Positions 7,534 through 16,563 of a DNA stretch of 64,000 bases are shown here, piece by piece. The stretch's first letter is position 1. Each line of letters begins with the position of its first letter. A program made the position numbers and the translations under genes. The stretch comes from Actinoplanes solisilvae (GTDB lineage Bacteria > Actinomycetota > Actinomycetes > Mycobacteriales > Micromonosporaceae), in assembly GCF_003999975.1 (NCBI RefSeq), contig NZ_RJAC01000003.1, forward strand, positions 372,001-436,000, given 5' to 3'. The notes below the pieces were generated by a model. That model did not search any database. It was given only the letters and a program-made list of their open reading frames with translations, and was not told the origin of the DNA.

Positions 7534-9096
7534 TCAGCCCTTGATGCCGTGGACCGGCGGGACGGTCAGCGTGCGGGCGCCGGGGGTGCCGCCGAGGATG
7601 ATCTGGCGCAGCGCCGAGTTGTTCGTCGTGTCGAGCTCGGCCAGCTTCTTCTCCGGGTTGGCCAGCACCTGGATGTAGTAGGTGCCGTTCGGCAGGTCGG
7701 TGATCTCGAACGACTGGCCCGGACGGTACTGGCTGTAGGTGTCGCCGTTACCGATGTCGAGCACTTCCCGTACGGCGACGACGGTGTTCGCGCCGCACGA
7801 GGTGGACAGGTCGGTGTTCTCCGGCCGCCACTTCGCGTTCGGGATGGTGAAGTCGACCGCGTCCGTGTTGGCCAGGCAGAACGCCTCCTTGCCGCTGCGG
7901 ACCGAGAGCTTCTGGGTCGAGTCGAGCAGGTTGTACTGCGCGAAGTCGGTGAAGTGCCAGTGCAGGTGACCCTCGCGGGCGTCCCACTCCATGGTGCCGG
8001 CTGGGCGGCTGCCGACCTGGTTGCCCTTGGCGTCGAAGAAGTACTGGTACGCGTCCATCAGCTCGGTGCCGGTGCGGCGGAAGCCGTCGACCAGCAGCGG
8101 TGACGTGCCCGCGTTCCAGACCGTCGCGCCGAAGTTCACGTAGTCCTTGCCGTCCTCCTCGGACAGCGCGATCTCCCAGGCCGGCAGGGAGCGCAGGTCG
8201 GGCCGCGGTCCGCCGGTCGGCGTGGCCTTGAGCGGGGTGGGCCGCTTGGCCGGTGCGCGCAGCTCGGGCACGTAGGCCGAGACCTGCCGCTTCGCGTCCC
8301 CCTCGGCGGTGTGCAGCGAGTGCTCCTGCGCGGTGCCGGCCGCCTTCGCCCGGGCCAGCCCCCGCTCGTCGGTGTCGGCGTCGACCACGGTCACCCCGAC
8401 CGTGGCGGTGGCCTGGTCGTTCGGGATCTTGAACAGGTCGCGGTAGACCTGGTTGACCGACGCGGTCGCGGTGTACTTGCCGACCGGCAGGTCGAACTGC
8501 TGCCCCGGGGTGTACGTGGGCTCGTCCTGCACTTCGGCGTTCCAGCCGGCCTGCACGCCCCAGACCGCGCCGAGCGTGAACGGGTTGTACCCGCCGCAGC
8601 TCTGCGGGTAGGGGTTGGTGGCCGGGGCGTCCGGCCGGGTGCGCGCCGACGACCAGGAGTTGCCGCAGAACGGGGTCGTGTACTCGCTGACCACGGTCCC
8701 GGCCTCGTCGGCGATCTTGATCGTGGTGAAGTCCTTCAGGCCGTTGAAGTCGGGAACCATCCCGGACGGCAACGTCACCTTCTTCTTCTTGCCGTTCTGC
8801 ACGACGTAGCGCTCGGCCGTGATCGGCTTGTCGTAACCGGTGCGGCTGGCCCAGATCTCCAGCGGGTCCTTGCCGGCGATCACGTGCAGGCCCAGGTCGA
8901 GCGAGAGGTAGATCTCGCCGTCGTAGTTCCACCGCTCGGCGGTCACCTGCCCGGTGGCGGCCACGAACGAGAGCGGGGGAACGGTGGTCGCGGCCTGGGC
9001 CACGCCGACACCGGCGGCGGTCAGCGCCAGCGTGGCCGCCACGGCGCCGTACCTCATCAGGCGCGAGCGCCGGCGGTGCTTCAGCGGATCGGTCAT
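7534..9096 (-). CDS. Secreted lysyl-oxidase-family protein
   Basis: 520 aa from ATG 9096 with GGAAGGA upstream. A signal peptide (about 1-36, ending GVGVAQA) is followed by an N-terminal beta-rich region and a C-terminal lysyl-oxidase fold. The copper-site region reads EGHLHWHFTDFAQYNL (about 392-407), matching the His cluster of bacterial lysyl oxidases, with paired Cys nearby. Family enzymes oxidise primary amines such as peptidyl lysine to aldehydes and need copper and a quinone made from Lys/Tyr. The substrate is unknown. It is divergent from the GH92 gene with about 290 bp between them. Confidence 0.8.
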   Translation of the reverse strand: MTDPLKHRRRSRLMRYGAVAATLALTAAGVGVAQAATTVPPLSFVAATGQVTAERWNYDGEIYLSLDLGLHVIAGKDPLEIWASRTGYDKPITAERYVVQNGKKKKVTLPSGMVPDFNGLKDFTTIKIADEAGTVVSEYTTPFCGNSWSSARTRPDAPATNPYPQSCGGYNPFTLGAVWGVQAGWNAEVQDEPTYTPGQQFDLPVGKYTATASVNQVYRDLFKIPNDQATATVGVTVVDADTDERGLARAKAAGTAQEHSLHTAEGDAKRQVSAYVPELRAPAKRPTPLKATPTGGPRPDLRSLPAWEIALSEEDGKDYVNFGATVWNAGTSPLLVDGFRRTGTELMDAYQYFFDAKGNQVGSRPAGTMEWDAREGHLHWHFTDFAQYNLLDSTQKLSVRSGKEAFCLANTDAVDFTIPNAKWRPENTDLSTSCGANTVVAVREVLDIGNGDTYSQYRPGQSFEITDLPNGTYYIQVLANPEKKLAELDTTNNSALRQIILGGTPGARTLTVPPVHGIKG

Positions 9097-9318
9097 GGGG
9101 TCCTTCCGGTCGGGCGGCCGCCGGTGGAGCGGCCGCTGACCGACCATCCAAAGCGATACTTATGAATATCTTGTGAGGTCTATGTGCGGTGGCACGAAAA
9201 GGGGAGGAAAACCGGTCCACGGTCGGAGCGGCGCATCGGCCGAAAGTAAGAGACGCCGGTCGGGGTCCATCGCGGACAGTCGTCCCGTTCCGTTTCGGGC
9301 AGATTTCCAGATCTTTTC

Positions 9319-9332
9319 TTGACAACGTTGTC
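9319..9332 (+). promoter_or_regulatory. LacI-type palindrome overlapping a -35 box
   Basis: GACAACGTTGTC is a perfect 12-bp palindrome with the central CG typical of LacI-family operators. It overlaps a TTGACA -35 box beginning at 9319, 55 bp before the GH92 start, so bound repressor would block RNA polymerase. The same 12-mer occurs at 57659-57670. Confidence 0.6.
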
Positions 9333-9386
9333 AGGTGGAGTGAGGCTGTCGATCTCTATAGCGATCGCTCCCCTTGGAGTCTCTGC

Positions 9387-12300
9387 ATGAAGTTGATTGG
9401 CGGCTCCACCGCTGCCTCCCTCCTGCCCCGACGGTGGCTCGCCGCCGCCGGGGCTTTCATCGTGCCGCTCGGGCTGATCGTCGCCGCTCCCGGCGCCGCC
9501 TACGCCACCAACGGCGGGGTCAAGCCCGGCGAGTTCAGCTCCTCGTTCGAGACCGCGGACCAGCAGCCCGCGGTGAGCACCGTCGAGCTGGACAAGGGCA
9601 AGCCGGTGCAGGACAACCTGACCGGCGACTCCCGGGTAGCCCTGCCGGGCAGCCAGCTGGAGCAGGTCAGCGCCGTGACCGCCAGCGCCGAGAACGCGCC
9701 CAACGAGACCGCGGTCAAGCTGAAGGACTACAACAGTTCGACCAAGTGGCTCGCGTTCAGCCGTACGGGGTGGGTCGCCTACCAGCTGGCCACGCCCACG
9801 ATCGTCGCGAAGTACTCGCTGACCTCGGCCGACGACGCGCCCGGCCGCGACCCCAAGGACTTCGTGGTCCAAGGCTCGCAGGACGGCGCCGCGTGGACCG
9901 ATCTGGACACGCGCACGGGCCAGAAGTTCGCCGGCCGGTTCGCGACCAACACCTACAGCTTCGCCAACACCACGGCGTACGCGTTCTATCGCCTGAACAT
10001 CACGGCCAACTCGGGTGACTCGATCATCCAGCTCGCCGGCTGGGACATCAGCGACGGCTCGAACGTGCTGCCGCCCGCCACCCCGATGCTGACCGAGGTC
10101 GGCGCGGGCCCCAACCGGGGCTCCAACCAGAAGCCGAACGCGGGCTTCACGGGCGTCGCCTCGGTGCGGTACGCCGGTGGCGCGCGAACCGACGGACGGG
10201 CGTACGGGACCAACAAGCTCTTCGACGTGAAGATCCCGGTCGGGCCGAAGACGCGACTGTCGTACAAGATCTACCCCGAGCTGACCGCCGAGAATCTGCA
10301 GTACCCGTCCACATACGTGGCCGTTGATCTGCACTTCACCGACGGCAGCTACCTGAGCCGGCGCTCCCCGGTCGACCAGCACGGCTTCGCCCTCACGGCG
10401 GCCGGGCAGGGTAAGGCCAAGGCGCTGTTCGCCGACGAGTGGAACGCGGTCAGCTCCGACCTCGGCGCGGTCGCCAACGGCAAGACGATCGACCGCATCC
10501 TGCTCGCCTACGACAACCCCGCCGCCACCGCCACCACCCGCTTCCAGGGCTGGATCGACGACCTCGCCGTGATCGGCGCGGCCACCGCGATCGACGGCTC
10601 GACGCTGACCAACTACGTCGACACGCGGCGCGGCACGAACTCGTCGGGCGGCTTCTCGCGCGGCAACAACCTGCCGATCACGGCGGTGCCGAACGGTTTC
10701 AACTTCCTGACGCCGGTCACCAACGCCACGTCGGACTCCTGGGAGTACGAGTACGCGCGCAACAACAACGCGGCCAACCTTCCGCTGATGCAGGGTCTGG
10801 CGATCTCGCACCAGCCCAGCCCGTGGATGGGTGACCGCAACCAGTTCTCGGTCATGCCGGTGCCGGCCGGGGGCAACCTCACCGGGCAGCCGCGCGACCG
10901 GGCGCTCGCGTTCAGCCACACCGACGAGACGGCCCGGCCCGACCTCTACCGCGTCAAGTTCCAGAACGAGCTGACCGCGCAGATGTCGCCGACCGACCAC
11001 GGCGCGATCATGCAGTTCGGCTTCCCGGCCGGGCAGCCCGGCAGCCTCGTGCTGCAGAACGGCAACTTCGCGATCGCCGCCGACGGCACGGTCACCGGAT
11101 GGGTCGACAACGGCAGCGGCCTGTCCGCCGGACGTAGCCGGATGTTCGTGGCCGGCTCGTTCGACCGCGCGCCTTTCTCCACCTCGTCCACGTCGGCCAC
11201 CTTCGACGCCACCACCGTGACCCTGCGGTTCGCGACGTCGTTCATGTCGGTCGACCAGGCCCGCAAGAACCTCGACTTCGAGGTCACCGGGCGCAGCTTC
11301 GACCAGATCCGGGCGGCGGCGACCGCGGCGTGGAAGGACCGGCTCGGCCGGGTCGAGGTGAAGGGCGCGACCGAGTCGCAGCTCGTCACGCTCTACTCGA
11401 ACCTCTACCGGCTCAACCTCTACCCGAACTCGCAGTCCGAGAACACGGGTACGGCGGCCAAGCCGCGCTGGCAGTACGCGAGCCCGGTGTCGGCCGCGAC
11501 CGGAGCGTCGACCCCGACCCAGACCGGCGCCAAGATCGTCGACGGTCAGATCTACGTGAACAATGGGTTCTGGGACACCTACCGTACGGTGTGGCCGGCG
11601 TACTCGCTGCTCTACCCGGACATCGCGGCGAAGATCGCGGACGGGTTCGTGCAGCAGTACCGGGACGGTGGCTGGATCGCTCGCTGGTCGTCGCCCGGCT
11701 ACGCCGACCTGATGACCGGCACCAGCGCGAACGTCGCGCTCGCGGGGGCGTACCTCAACGGGGTCAAACTTCCCGACCCGCTGGCCGCCTACGACGCCTC
11801 GGTCAAGGACGCCACGGTCGCCTCCGGGCGGGGCGCGGTCGGCCGTAAGGGCATCGAGACGTCGCTGTTCCTCGGCTACACGCCGACCACCACCGGCGAG
11901 TCGGTGTCGTGGGCCCTCGAAGGGTTCATCAACGACTTCGGCATCGGCAACATGGCCGCCGAGCTGGCGAAGGACCCGGCCACGCCGCGTGCTCGCCGCG
12001 ACCAGCTCAAGGAGGAGTCGAAGTACTTCCTCGAGCGGGCCCGCAACTACGTGAACCTGTTCGACAGCAAGACGAAGTTCTTCCAGGGCCGCGAGGCCTC
12101 GGGCACGTTCCTCGAGGGCGACCCGCTCGACTGGGGCGGCGTCTACACCGAGACCAACGGCTGGAACTTCGCCTTCACCGCCCAGCAGGACGGTCAGGGC
12201 CTGGCCAACCTGTACGGCGGTCGTTCCGCGCTGGAGAAGAAGCTCGACGAGTTCTTCGCGACGCCCGAGAAGGCCGACCACCCGGGCGGCTACAACGGCA

Positions 12301-14744
12301 TCATCCACGAGATCCTCGAGGCGCGGGCGGTGCGGCTCGGTCAGCTCGGCATGAGCAACCAGCCGTCACACCACATTCCCTACATGTATGACTACGTGGG
12401 CGCGCCCGAGAAGACGCAGGCGATCGTGCGCGAGATCCTGCAGCGCCTCTACGTCGGCAGCGAGATCGGCCAGGGCTACCTGGGCGACGAGGACAACGGC
12501 GAGATGTCGTCGTGGTACATCCTCAGCTCGCTGGGCCTCTACCCGCTGCAGACCGGCTCGTCCGAGTGGGCCATCGGCTCGCCGCAGTTCGAGCGGATGA
12601 CCGTGCACCGCAAGAGCGGCGACATCGTCGTGAAGGCGGAGAACAACAGCGCATCCAACGTCTATGTGCAGAGTGTGAAGGTCAACGGGCGATCGCAGCA
12701 CGGCGTCTCGCTCGACTCGGCGGCGCTGGTTCGCGGTGGCACCATCGAGTTCAAGATGGGCTCGAAGCCGTCCTCGTGGGGCACCGGCAAGCACGACGCG
12801 CCGGAGTCGCTGACCAAGGGCAACGAGGTTCCGAAGCCGCTGCAGGACACGACCGGGCCGGGCCTCGGCACCGCGACGGTCAGCGGCGGGCAGGACGCGG
12901 CGAAGCTGTTCGACGACTCGTCGTCGACCCAGCTCACGATCGCCTCGGGCACGCCGACGGTCAACTGGTCGTACCACGGGGGCAAGCAGAGGGCGACCTA
13001 CTACACCCTGACCTCGGGTGCCGCCGTCGGTGACCCGACCGACTGGAAGCTGCAGGGCTCCCGCGACGGGATCACCTGGACGACGGTCGACTCCCGCAAG
13101 GGTGAGGTGTTCACGTGGCGCAACCAGACGCGGCCGTTCGAGGTCGACCGTCCGGGGCGGTTCAAGCACTACCGCCTCGCCGTCACCAAGAGCACCGCGG
13201 CCTCTGTCACTCTCGCTGAGATCGAGCTGCTCTCGGGCGGCGACGTCCAGCTCGGTGGCGGCGACGTCACGGTGACCGCCGGGGCCTCGGTGCCGGCGCG
13301 CGCCGGCGCGGCCGTGTCGGTGCCGCTGGCGACTGTCACGGGTGGGACGGCCGATTCTTATGAATCGACTATCGATTGGGGCGACGGCTCTGCCCCGGTC
13401 GCGGGCACGACCGTGCTCGGGTCGCGGGCGGTCTACAACGTCACCGGATCGCACACCTACGCGTCGCCCGGTCACTACCAGGCCTCGGTCACGGTGACGG
13501 ACGGGACCAGCCAGGATTCCGCGACCGTCGGCGTCGACGTGGCGTACGTGCCCTCGTCGGGTCTGGTCGCCGCGTTCGACACCGTGTGCATCGGTGACGA
13601 AGGGGTGCTGCCGGCCGACTGCGACGCCAAGGACTGGGCCTACTCGCGGGCGGCGCTCGCGGCGGGCGGTGTCGCGCAGGGTCAGCGTGTCGCGGTTCCG
13701 GGCACGGCGCTCGGCTTCACCCTGCCGGTCACCCCGGCCGGGCAGCCGGACAACGCGATCGGCAACGGCAAGACTCTTCAGTTGAACCTGCCGGCCGACG
13801 CGCGAACCATCTCGTTCATCGGCGCGGGAACGCAGGGCAACCAGAGCACGTCGGCGACGGCCCGGTTCAGTGACGGCACCACGGCGTCGCTGCCGATCCA
13901 GATGAGCGACTGGACCCTCGGGGGCAACCCCAACGGCACCCCGTCGTACGGCAACATCGTCGTGGCTCGCACGGCCTACCGTCTGCACGGCACGAGCCGG
14001 GACAGCGCTCAGCCGTTCCTGTTCGCGACGGCACCGTACGCGATCCCGGCCGGCAAGACGCTGGAGTCGGTGACCCTGCCGACGCAGTCCGGCGACCCGG
14101 GCTCGGCCGGCCGCATCCACGTGTTCGCGGTCGCCGACGACGGCACGCCGCACCCCGCGGTCTCGGTGACCGCTCCGGCCGGTCAGACGGCCACGGCCGG
14201 GCAGGCGTTCACGGCCCAGCTCGGTGCGGTGACCGGCGGCGTGGGCTCGCTGAACGCGCGCGTCCAGTGGGGCGACGGCACGGTTCCGCAGGACGCCACG
14301 GTCACGGCCGGGGCGATCAGCGGGCAGCACACGTACGCCCAGCCGGGTACCTACACGGTGCACGTCACCGCGTGGGACTCGCTGTCGAGCACGACGGCCA
14401 CCTTCACGGTGACGGTGGCCAAGGCGACGGCGGGGGCGCCCACGGCGACGACCCTGAAGGTGGCCGCCGAGCCCGCTTCGCCTTCGGCCAGCCCCGAGGT
14501 GCAGTTGTCGGTGGAGTCGGGCCCGCGGGGCACGGCGATCACCGTCGACGGCTCCGGCTTCGCCCCGAACGCGGCCGTCCAGGCCACGTTCGGTGACGGC
14601 CTGTCGGTCACCACCCTGCACGCCAACGCCGACGGCGTGGTGTCGGGCGAGACCGTGAGCGTGCCTGGCGGGGCCGTCCCGGGCCCCACGAGCGTCACGC
14701 TCTCCGGTGCCGACGCGCAGCCCTTCACGGTCACCGCGAAGTAG
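9387..14744 (+). CDS. Secreted GH92 alpha-mannosidase-like multidomain protein
   Basis: 1785 aa from ATG 9387, GGAG 8 nt upstream; earlier in-frame starts lack a ribosome site and would bury the signal peptide. Order: signal peptide (about 1-43), discoidin/F5-8C domain (about 75-230), GH92 catalytic region (about 405-1105), second discoidin domain (about 1150-1290), PKD domain (about 1295-1385), beta region, second PKD (about 1588-1680), C-terminal IPT-like fold. GH92 landmarks are NYVDTRRGTNSSGG, GFWDTYRTVWPAY and GYLGDEDNGEMSSWYILSSLG. Family members are calcium-dependent exo-alpha-mannosidases. The binding domains suggest attachment to glycan surfaces. The LacI-type site implies sugar-controlled expression. 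Confidence 0.9.
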   Translation: MKLIGGSTAASLLPRRWLAAAGAFIVPLGLIVAAPGAAYATNGGVKPGEFSSSFETADQQPAVSTVELDKGKPVQDNLTGDSRVALPGSQLEQVSAVTASAENAPNETAVKLKDYNSSTKWLAFSRTGWVAYQLATPTIVAKYSLTSADDAPGRDPKDFVVQGSQDGAAWTDLDTRTGQKFAGRFATNTYSFANTTAYAFYRLNITANSGDSIIQLAGWDISDGSNVLPPATPMLTEVGAGPNRGSNQKPNAGFTGVASVRYAGGARTDGRAYGTNKLFDVKIPVGPKTRLSYKIYPELTAENLQYPSTYVAVDLHFTDGSYLSRRSPVDQHGFALTAAGQGKAKALFADEWNAVSSDLGAVANGKTIDRILLAYDNPAATATTRFQGWIDDLAVIGAATAIDGSTLTNYVDTRRGTNSSGGFSRGNNLPITAVPNGFNFLTPVTNATSDSWEYEYARNNNAANLPLMQGLAISHQPSPWMGDRNQFSVMPVPAGGNLTGQPRDRALAFSHTDETARPDLYRVKFQNELTAQMSPTDHGAIMQFGFPAGQPGSLVLQNGNFAIAADGTVTGWVDNGSGLSAGRSRMFVAGSFDRAPFSTSSTSATFDATTVTLRFATSFMSVDQARKNLDFEVTGRSFDQIRAAATAAWKDRLGRVEVKGATESQLVTLYSNLYRLNLYPNSQSENTGTAAKPRWQYASPVSAATGASTPTQTGAKIVDGQIYVNNGFWDTYRTVWPAYSLLYPDIAAKIADGFVQQYRDGGWIARWSSPGYADLMTGTSANVALAGAYLNGVKLPDPLAAYDASVKDATVASGRGAVGRKGIETSLFLGYTPTTTGESVSWALEGFINDFGIGNMAAELAKDPATPRARRDQLKEESKYFLERARNYVNLFDSKTKFFQGREASGTFLEGDPLDWGGVYTETNGWNFAFTAQQDGQGLANLYGGRSALEKKLDEFFATPEKADHPGGYNGIIHEILEARAVRLGQLGMSNQPSHHIPYMYDYVGAPEKTQAIVREILQRLYVGSEIGQGYLGDEDNGEMSSWYILSSLGLYPLQTGSSEWAIGSPQFERMTVHRKSGDIVVKAENNSASNVYVQSVKVNGRSQHGVSLDSAALVRGGTIEFKMGSKPSSWGTGKHDAPESLTKGNEVPKPLQDTTGPGLGTATVSGGQDAAKLFDDSSSTQLTIASGTPTVNWSYHGGKQRATYYTLTSGAAVGDPTDWKLQGSRDGITWTTVDSRKGEVFTWRNQTRPFEVDRPGRFKHYRLAVTKSTAASVTLAEIELLSGGDVQLGGGDVTVTAGASVPARAGAAVSVPLATVTGGTADSYESTIDWGDGSAPVAGTTVLGSRAVYNVTGSHTYASPGHYQASVTVTDGTSQDSATVGVDVAYVPSSGLVAAFDTVCIGDEGVLPADCDAKDWAYSRAALAAGGVAQGQRVAVPGTALGFTLPVTPAGQPDNAIGNGKTLQLNLPADARTISFIGAGTQGNQSTSATARFSDGTTASLPIQMSDWTLGGNPNGTPSYGNIVVARTAYRLHGTSRDSAQPFLFATAPYAIPAGKTLESVTLPTQSGDPGSAGRIHVFAVADDGTPHPAVSVTAPAGQTATAGQAFTAQLGAVTGGVGSLNARVQWGDGTVPQDATVTAGAISGQHTYAQPGTYTVHVTAWDSLSSTTATFTVTVAKATAGAPTATTLKVAAEPASPSASPEVQLSVESGPRGTAITVDGSGFAPNAAVQATFGDGLSVTTLHANADGVVSGETVSVPGGAVPGPTSVTLSGADAQPFTVTAK

Positions 14745-14754
14745 CAGCAACCGA

Positions 14755-14793
14755 ACCGCCGGCGGGCAAGCCTCCCTTGCCCGCCGGCGGTTC
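14755..14793 (+). terminator. Strong hairpin after the GH92 gene
   Basis: A 17-bp perfect stem (AACCGCCGGCGGGCAAG with its complement) around a short CCTCCC-type loop, 11 nt after the stop codon. It lacks a T-tract, as is usual in actinomycetes. Confidence 0.8.
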
Positions 14794-15342
14794 TTCACTG
14801 TCGGGGAAGCCGAGGGCCTGCGCGTCCCGCCGAGACCTGCCCCCAGCGTTTACCGTTCGAAGCAAAGCGCCGGTCCAGAGCATTCGGGTCGAGGTCTGTC
14901 GGCGGATGCTCGATGCAGGCACCGGGTTTGCGCGGCCTGGATTGCCGCGCAGTCCACCCGGGCCGGCCGCTGTCGTGGTGCCGCTGCGGCGCGGCCGGTT
15001 GCGGTGATTGGATGGTCCGCCGCGGTTGCTGGAGCCGGGATTCAGGCCCCTCCCGCGCTTGATCGTTCTGCAAATCCTTGATGTTGGCCCCTCGAACGTG
15101 ATCGAGGGTCCCATATCCTGGCAATCGGATTGATCATGGGGCCAGGAGACCTTTCCGTGGAGTTTGAGGCTTTTCTTCCACCTGCCACGACGGCGAACGG
15201 GTACAGGTGGAGCTGAGGCAGCGACTCGGCCTGAGCACTTGCCGGCGCGGCAGGAGGCATGCCGAACTCCGCCGCTCGTCGCTTCACCTGAGGTCGGCGA
15301 CGCGTTTCCTCCACGACGTGGCCGCCGACCCGGGCTGCGTCG
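14794..15342. other. Non-coding gap containing dispersed repeat copy C
   Basis: About 550 bases with no convincing gene. A 20-codon ORF on the minus strand (15284-15346, MTTQPGSAATSWRKRVADLR) overlaps the SnoaL-like gene's stop in ATGA and is probably the stub of a lost coupled gene. Copy C of the dispersed repeat lies at 15039-15095, perhaps extending to 15155. Confidence 0.5.
15039..15095 (+). repeat. Dispersed intergenic repeat, copy C
   Basis: Begins GATTCAGGCCCC, then CTTGATC, ATCCTTGAT and GGCCCCTCGA, in the same order and spacing as copy A at 21296-21351. Similarity beyond 15095 is weaker, but CCTGG/CCAGG arms appear near 15117 and 15143. Confidence 0.65.
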
Positions 15343-15663
15343 TCATGGCTGGATCGTCAGGCGGGTGATCACGCCGTCGCGGAGTTCGAAGAGGTAGTGC
15401 AGGTCGACCTGGCCGCCCGGGAAGGTGCCCTCCAGGTGCTGGACCACGTCGTACGTGATGGTCGCGCTCTTGAATTCCGTGGTGTAGGTGTATTCGCCGG
15501 CCGCCTTCGTCAGCCAGGACTGGATCTCTTCGGTGCCGTGGTAGGTCTGGCCCTCGTCGGTCACGATCGCGTCGGGGGCGAAGGTCTGGGTGACGGCGTC
15601 GTTGTCGTGGGCGTCGTGTGCGGCCAGGTAGGCGGTGATCACGTCGGGTAGCTTGTCGGTCAT
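15343..15663 (-). CDS. SnoaL-like (NTF2-fold) small protein
   Basis: 106 aa from ATG 15663. It has the NTF2-fold pattern: an N-terminal helix pair (ITAYLAAHDAHDNDAVTQTFAPDAIVTD), then FHGTEE-type helix (YHGTEEIQSWLTKAAGEYTYTTEF) and three beta strands. Members serve as ligand-binding folds or polyketide-cyclase-like enzymes; substrate unknown. The start codon overlaps the first possible start of the divergent MerR gene. A MerR-type promoter lies just upstream, so transcript and start codon nearly coincide, suggesting a near-leaderless mRNA controlled by that regulator. Confidence 0.8.
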   Translation of the reverse strand: MTDKLPDVITAYLAAHDAHDNDAVTQTFAPDAIVTDEGQTYHGTEEIQSWLTKAAGEYTYTTEFKSATITYDVVQHLEGTFPGGQVDLHYLFELRDGVITRLTIQP

Positions 15664-16492
15664 GGGGCAAGACTCGACCCTCCCGCCGGGGGAGGGTCAA
15701 CGGCTGACGATCGGGGCGTTCGCCACACTCACTCACCTGAGCGTGCGCACGCTCCGGCGCTATCACGAGGCCGGGCTTCTGGAGCCGCGCACGGTCGACC
15801 CGTTCAGCGGATATCGCTACTACGACGCCGGCCAGATTCCGGTGGCGCAGGTCATCCACAGGCTCAGGGAGCTCGACGTGCCCCTGGCCGAGGTGAAATC
15901 TATAGTCGAGACCGACGATCCGGGGCGGCGAGCCGATCTCGCCGCGGGACACCTGAAGCGTCTTGAGGACGAGCTCGAGCGCACGCGTAAGGCGATCGTC
16001 GCGCTGCGCCGCCTGCTCGACCCCGACCCGGCCGATCTTCGGGTCACGCTGCGGTCCGATCCGGCCCGCACGGTCGCGGCCATCAGCGGGCGGGTCTCGT
16101 TGAGCGGCGTGATCGAGTGGTACGACGCGGCGATGCGACGGCTGGACGAGGCGTATCCGATGGCCGAGCGCACCGGGCCGCCCGGTGGGCTGTACGACAA
16201 CGAGCTGTTCACCGCGGGCGAGGGCCGGATGACGGTGTTCCGGCCGGTGCGCGAGCCGCGGGCGGAGGCGGTCGAGCTGCCCGCCGTCGACCTCGCCGTC
16301 GTGGTGCACGAGGGGCCGCACGATGACATCGACGTCACGTACGGCCGCCTCGGCGCCTGGGTCGTCGAGCAGGCTCTCGCCGTCGACGGGCCGGTCCACG
16401 AGACCTACCTGGTGGGCCCGCGGGACACCCCAGTCGCGGCGGAGTGGCGTACGGAGATCGGCTGGCCGGTGTTCCGCCTCACCGCAGGGTGA
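15662..16492 (+). CDS. MerR-family regulator with GyrI-like effector domain
   Basis: 276 aa if started at ATG 15662. The MerR helix-turn-helix is near residues 15-85 (LTIGAFATLTHLSVRTLRRYHEAGLL...GYRYYDAGQI), then a coiled-coil linker, then a GyrI-like/SRPBCC ligand-binding half (about 125-276, VELPAVDLAVVVHEGPHDDI). Such proteins bind small hydrophobic or cationic compounds and twist their target promoter. The family normally starts right at the LTIG motif, so the true start may be CTG 15704, after the operator. The divergent SnoaL-like gene is the likely target. Confidence 0.85.
   Translation: MGQDSTLPPGEGQRLTIGAFATLTHLSVRTLRRYHEAGLLEPRTVDPFSGYRYYDAGQIPVAQVIHRLRELDVPLAEVKSIVETDDPGRRADLAAGHLKRLEDELERTRKAIVALRRLLDPDPADLRVTLRSDPARTVAAISGRVSLSGVIEWYDAAMRRLDEAYPMAERTGPPGGLYDNELFTAGEGRMTVFRPVREPRAEAVELPAVDLAVVVHEGPHDDIDVTYGRLGAWVVEQALAVDGPVHETYLVGPRDTPVAAEWRTEIGWPVFRLTAG
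15670..15700 (-). promoter_or_regulatory. MerR-type promoter/operator with 19-bp spacer
   Basis: On the minus strand TTGACC (-35) and GAGTCT (-10-like) are separated by 19 bp, the over-long spacer of MerR-controlled promoters. The spacer region holds the inverted repeat GACCCTCCC-N5-GGGAGGGTC (15676-15698). It drives the SnoaL-like gene. Confidence 0.65.
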
Positions 16493-16522
16493 AGCGCACC
16501 GAGGGGTAACCCCGGCCTGGCA

Positions 16523-16551
16523 CGGCCCCGCCGGAAATACCAGCGGGGCCG
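16523..16551. terminator. Shared hairpin between convergent genes
   Basis: CGGCCCCGC pairs with GCGGGGCCG around an 11-nt loop, between the MerR and metallophosphoesterase genes, which converge. Confidence 0.75.
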
Positions 16552-16563
16552 CGAAACCAGACG

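Noticed and set aside
9180..14798. Very long open frames antisense to the first GH92 gene (over 1000 and 800 codons)
   Set aside because: They are composition shadows of a GC-rich gene: Arg/Gly/Val/Asp-rich, no domain, no ribosome site. The plus-strand frame has a signal peptide and full GH92 and PKD motifs.
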